DNA of 8,020 nt from an uncultured Alphaproteobacteria bacterium (GTDB taxonomy: Bacteria > Pseudomonadota > Alphaproteobacteria > Caulobacterales > Parvularculaceae), in contig CALAZI010000228.1 of assembly GCA_937895955.1 (NCBI GenBank), forward strand, positions 1-8,020. Direction: 5' to 3'. This document shows, one piece after another, positions 6,363-8,020 of this stretch (position 1 is the stretch's first letter; every line of letters begins with the position of its first letter). The notes below the pieces were generated by a model that saw only the letters and a list, made by a program, of their open reading frames with translations, ran no database searches and was not told where the DNA came from. Made by a program: the position numbers and the translations under genes.

Positions 6363-7556
6363 TCAGCTTACGTTGCCAAGCAGGCGCCTGGCTCGTTCTT
6401 CCATCTCGATCCTTGCGTCCTGATGCGCCTTGCCGCGGGCGACGGCGGTGATGCCTTGCACGAAGTCGAAGACGCTGGCGGGCAGGCGGCCTTCCTCGGC
6501 GAGGACGGTCTCGATGATGGTCGCGGTCTCGGCCTTCGAGAAACCGCGCTTCCTTAAGTAATCGCTGCGGTCCTCGTCGTTGCGGGCGACGATCTTCTCG
6601 CGCGCCGCCTTGACGCCGTTGATGAAGGGCATGGGCGATGACTCGGCGAACCGCGTCAGCGCGGGCGCGGCTTCTCGCGCGAAGCGGTCGGCGGCGTATT
6701 TGCTGTGCCGGATGACGATCTCCTGAAAGTCTTCGACGCCCCAGAGATTGCGGTTCTGGCAGACGGCGCGGAGATAGAAGGAGGCGAGCCCCAGCGTCTT
6801 CGCCCCGACCTCCGAGTTCCAGCAATAAAAGCCGCGGAAAAAGAGATCGGGTGAGCCGTCGGGGAGCCTTCCCGCCTCGATGGGGTTCAAATCATCGACC
6901 AGGAACAGGAAGACATCGCGGTCGGAGGCGTAGAGCGTGGTCGATTCGCGGCTGACTTCGGCGTTCGGGTTGTAGACGCCCGTCGACCAGTCGAGGACGC
7001 CGGGGATCTTCCAGCGCGTGTCGCCGACGCCGTCGCCGGCGATCTTCATCACCGCCGAGACGAGCTCGTGGTCATAGATGCGGCCATAGTCGGGTCCGGT
7101 GACGGCTCGGAGCTCGGTGCGGCCGTCCGCCGTCTCCAGCGTCTTCACCTGCTCGGCGCGATGCGTCGTCAGCCCGTATTGCAGATTGATCGCCGCGAGC
7201 GGCGCCGGCAGCTGGCGCAGATAGGACGCTGGCGCGCCGACGAGCGAGCTCAGCTGGCCGAAGGACCAGTGCGTCGGCGCGACAGGCGCATCGCTCTCCG
7301 GCAGGAGGAGTTCAAGCCGCTCGGCATCGTCGCGCGAGGCTTCGACGCGGATCGCCGCGCTCTCGACGGTGCGCGTCCGGCTCTTCGCCGCGCGGCGCTT
7401 CACCGACGCATGAAGATCCGTGAGCGACAGGAACCGCTCGTCATTGGGACGCGAGAACCATTCGGAGGAGACGCGCCCGACCCGCGAACCGCGCGAGACA
7501 TCGACCTTGTAACCGCCCGACGCATCGGACCTAGCATCCAGAACCTGAAGGGACAT
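6363..7556 (-). CDS. DUF932 domain protein
   Basis: A 397-residue protein of the DUF932 family of phage, plasmid and integrative-element proteins; the biochemical function is not established. Recognisable blocks are FSRPNDERFLSLTDLHASV (34-52), WSFGQLSSLVGAPASYLRQL (97-116), AVTGPDYGRIYDHELVSAV (151-169), YASDRDVFLFLVDD (209-222) and the strongly conserved FRGFYCWNSEVGAKTLGLASFYLRAVCQNRNLWG (240-273), followed by IRHSKYAADRF (282-292). The C-terminal 100 residues are helical and charged. The length is normal for the family and the frame is intact. GGAG lies seven bases before the ATG at 7556. It stands first in the minus-strand series, behind copy B of the structured leader, and is separated from the ParB-like gene by the cargo trio. 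The common leader suggests co-regulation with the ParB-like gene. Confidence 0.9.
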   Translation of the reverse strand: MSLQVLDARSDASGGYKVDVSRGSRVGRVSSEWFSRPNDERFLSLTDLHASVKRRAAKSRTRTVESAAIRVEASRDDAERLELLLPESDAPVAPTHWSFGQLSSLVGAPASYLRQLPAPLAAINLQYGLTTHRAEQVKTLETADGRTELRAVTGPDYGRIYDHELVSAVMKIAGDGVGDTRWKIPGVLDWSTGVYNPNAEVSRESTTLYASDRDVFLFLVDDLNPIEAGRLPDGSPDLFFRGFYCWNSEVGAKTLGLASFYLRAVCQNRNLWGVEDFQEIVIRHSKYAADRFAREAAPALTRFAESSPMPFINGVKAAREKIVARNDEDRSDYLRKRGFSKAETATIIETVLAEEGRLPASVFDFVQGITAVARGKAHQDARIEMEERARRLLGNVS

Positions 7557-7562
7557 GGGAAT

Positions 7563-7620
7563 TCTCCGCGACGGGCCGGCCGAAAGACTCTCTCTCGACC
7601 TACAAACCCGTCACGAAAAA
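7563..7620 (-). promoter_or_regulatory. Structured RNA leader, copy B (DUF932 gene)
   Basis: This is the partner of the element at 4468-4526: 53 of 58 aligned bases match, with one extra base in copy A. The outer stem CGTGACGGG/CCCGTCGCG (7615-7607 with 7575-7567) is identical. The inner ten-pair stem reads GGTCGAGAGA with TCTTTCGGCC around a GAG loop: CT in copy A has become TC, and both versions pair with the opposing GG through one C-G and one U-G pair. The other differences lie in the loops. The stem ends at the GGAG of the DUF932 ribosome binding site, as in copy A. Confidence 0.72.
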
Positions 7621-7737
7621 CTTCGCCACGCTCTTACTGATGCAGCTTGATCGCGGCCGCCGGCGACCCGAGGCGCTATCCTTTGGCGGTCGGCTACAGC
7701 GTGACGCCGGTTATCCCGAATCGCGCTTTGCCTTCGG

Positions 7738-7766
7738 TTGCGGTCCGACTTGCGCCTTGATACAAA
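7738..7766 (+). promoter_or_regulatory. Possible promoter of the AbiEi-type gene
   Basis: TTGCGG (7738-7743) and TACAAA (7761-7766) are spaced by 17 bases and match the sigma-70 type consensus at three and four of six positions. Transcription would begin near 7773, giving a leader of about 34 bases. The -10 box lies in the left arm of the palindrome at 7761-7803, which fits repression by a bound protein. The match is weak by itself; position is the main support. Confidence 0.3.
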
Positions 7767-7803
7767 ACGTCGGACAAAACCTCCTTTGATCCGACATTTT
7801 GTA
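7761..7803 (+). promoter_or_regulatory. Palindromic operator before the AbiEi-type gene
   Basis: TACAAAACGTCGGA (7761-7774) and TCCGACATTTTGTA (7790-7803) are inverted copies with 13 of 14 positions complementary, separated by 15 bases. The right arm ends three bases before the ATG at 7807. AbiEi antitoxins of other systems repress their own promoters by binding inverted repeats upstream of the start (established for the family), so this is the likely autoregulatory site. The centre-to-centre distance of 29 bases would place the two arms nearly three helical turns apart. Confidence 0.65.
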
Positions 7804-7806
7804 CCA

Positions 7807-8020
7807 ATGCCAGCAGCGACCCAAACCGAGCGACTTCTATCGATCCTCAGCAAGGCCGGCATCGCCCGGGCCGGCGAGCTCAGAAAACGGGGCATTACAG
7901 GCGCCACGCTTGCGCGCGCCGTCGCCGCGGGGGACGTCGCGCGGATCAGCCGCGGCCTCTATCAACTCCCCGGCGCCGAGGCGGACGTCGATCAGTCCCT
8001 CGCCGAGACGGCCAAACGCA
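7807..8020 (+). CDS. AbiEi-type antitoxin, N-terminal part (cut by window end)
   Basis: The only clear plus-strand gene; 71 codons are visible and the frame runs off the end. It begins MPAATQTERLLSILSKAGIA, followed by a winged helix-turn-helix: RAGELRKRGITGATLARAVAAGDVARISRGLYQLP (about 21-55). The pattern of a short helical start, ELRxRGI, and the RISRGLYQLP wing is typical of the N-terminal DNA-binding domain of type IV AbiEi antitoxins and related transcriptional regulators. In such systems the partner AbiEii-type nucleotidyltransferase toxin is usually encoded directly downstream, beyond this window. The start follows a palindrome by three bases, and no Shine-Dalgarno sequence is present, so initiation may be weak or nearly leaderless. 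It is divergent from the DUF932 gene, with 250 bases between the starts. A stand-alone regulator of the same fold cannot be excluded without the C-terminus. Confidence 0.8.
   Translation, partial: MPAATQTERLLSILSKAGIARAGELRKRGITGATLARAVAAGDVARISRGLYQLPGAEADVDQSLAETAKR

Noticed and set aside
6229..6825. 198-codon open frame on the minus strand overlapping the end of the DUF932 gene
   Set aside because: It is in another frame of the intact DUF932 gene, almost entirely arginine-rich, and shows no protein-like pattern.
7068..7640. 190-codon open frame on the plus strand
   Set aside because: It is antisense to the DUF932 gene and its leader, arginine-rich and without motifs; a shadow of the GC-rich coding strand.
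7694..7787. Perfect AAAGGAGG on the minus strand opposite the palindrome, with a short frame behind it
   Set aside because: The only in-frame starts are TTG codons 2 or 14 bases from the motif, both badly spaced, and the product would be under 30 residues.
1..8020. CRISPR array, tRNA, rRNA, transposase or integrase
   Set aside because: No regularly spaced repeats, no tRNA-like cloverleaf with TTCGA arm, no ribosomal RNA stretch and no transposase or recombinase motifs were seen on either strand.

Overview
The window looks like part of the accessory backbone of a plasmid or integrative element from a GC-rich alphaproteobacterium. This rests on the gene set: a DUF932 protein, a ParB-like protein, a DUF7146/Toprim protein and a DUF2493 (SLOG-fold) protein together on one strand, which is a familiar combination in mobile elements of Hyphomicrobiales, sphingomonads and relatives. 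A lipoprotein resembling the Caulobacter-named CC0125/CC1285 family agrees with this. I cannot name a genus, and no integrase, replicase, conjugation gene, tRNA, rRNA or CRISPR array is visible.

Layout in the direction of transcription (minus strand, right to left): DUF932 protein (7556-6363); a three-gene cargo made of a lipoprotein (6139-5336), a 91-residue protein (5283-5008) and a small exported protein (5045-4578); a large ParB-like protein (4461-2398); a DUF7146/Toprim protein (2333-1293); a 325-base gap holding a long imperfect inverted repeat; and the DUF2493 protein (967-35). At the right edge an AbiEi-type antitoxin gene starts on the plus strand (7807, cut by the window end), behind a near-perfect palindrome.

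The most notable non-coding signal is a pair of 58-59-base leaders directly in front of the ParB-like and DUF932 genes. They match at 53 of 58 aligned bases. On the mRNA strand both fold into the same two-stem hairpin, and all five base differences fall in loops or keep the pairing. The Toprim and DUF2493 genes also have a strong, unrelated hairpin just 5' of the ribosome binding site. All four backbone genes may therefore be controlled through leader RNA structure, with the cargo trio lacking such leaders and inserted between two of them.

Functionally, the backbone genes probably act in plasmid or element DNA metabolism (ParB-fold DNA/CTP binding, Toprim nucleic acid chemistry, SLOG nucleotide binding), and the AbiEi gene probably begins a toxin-antitoxin or abortive-infection pair. 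The cargo genes are envelope-directed or unknown. All assignments come from reading motifs by eye, without database searches.
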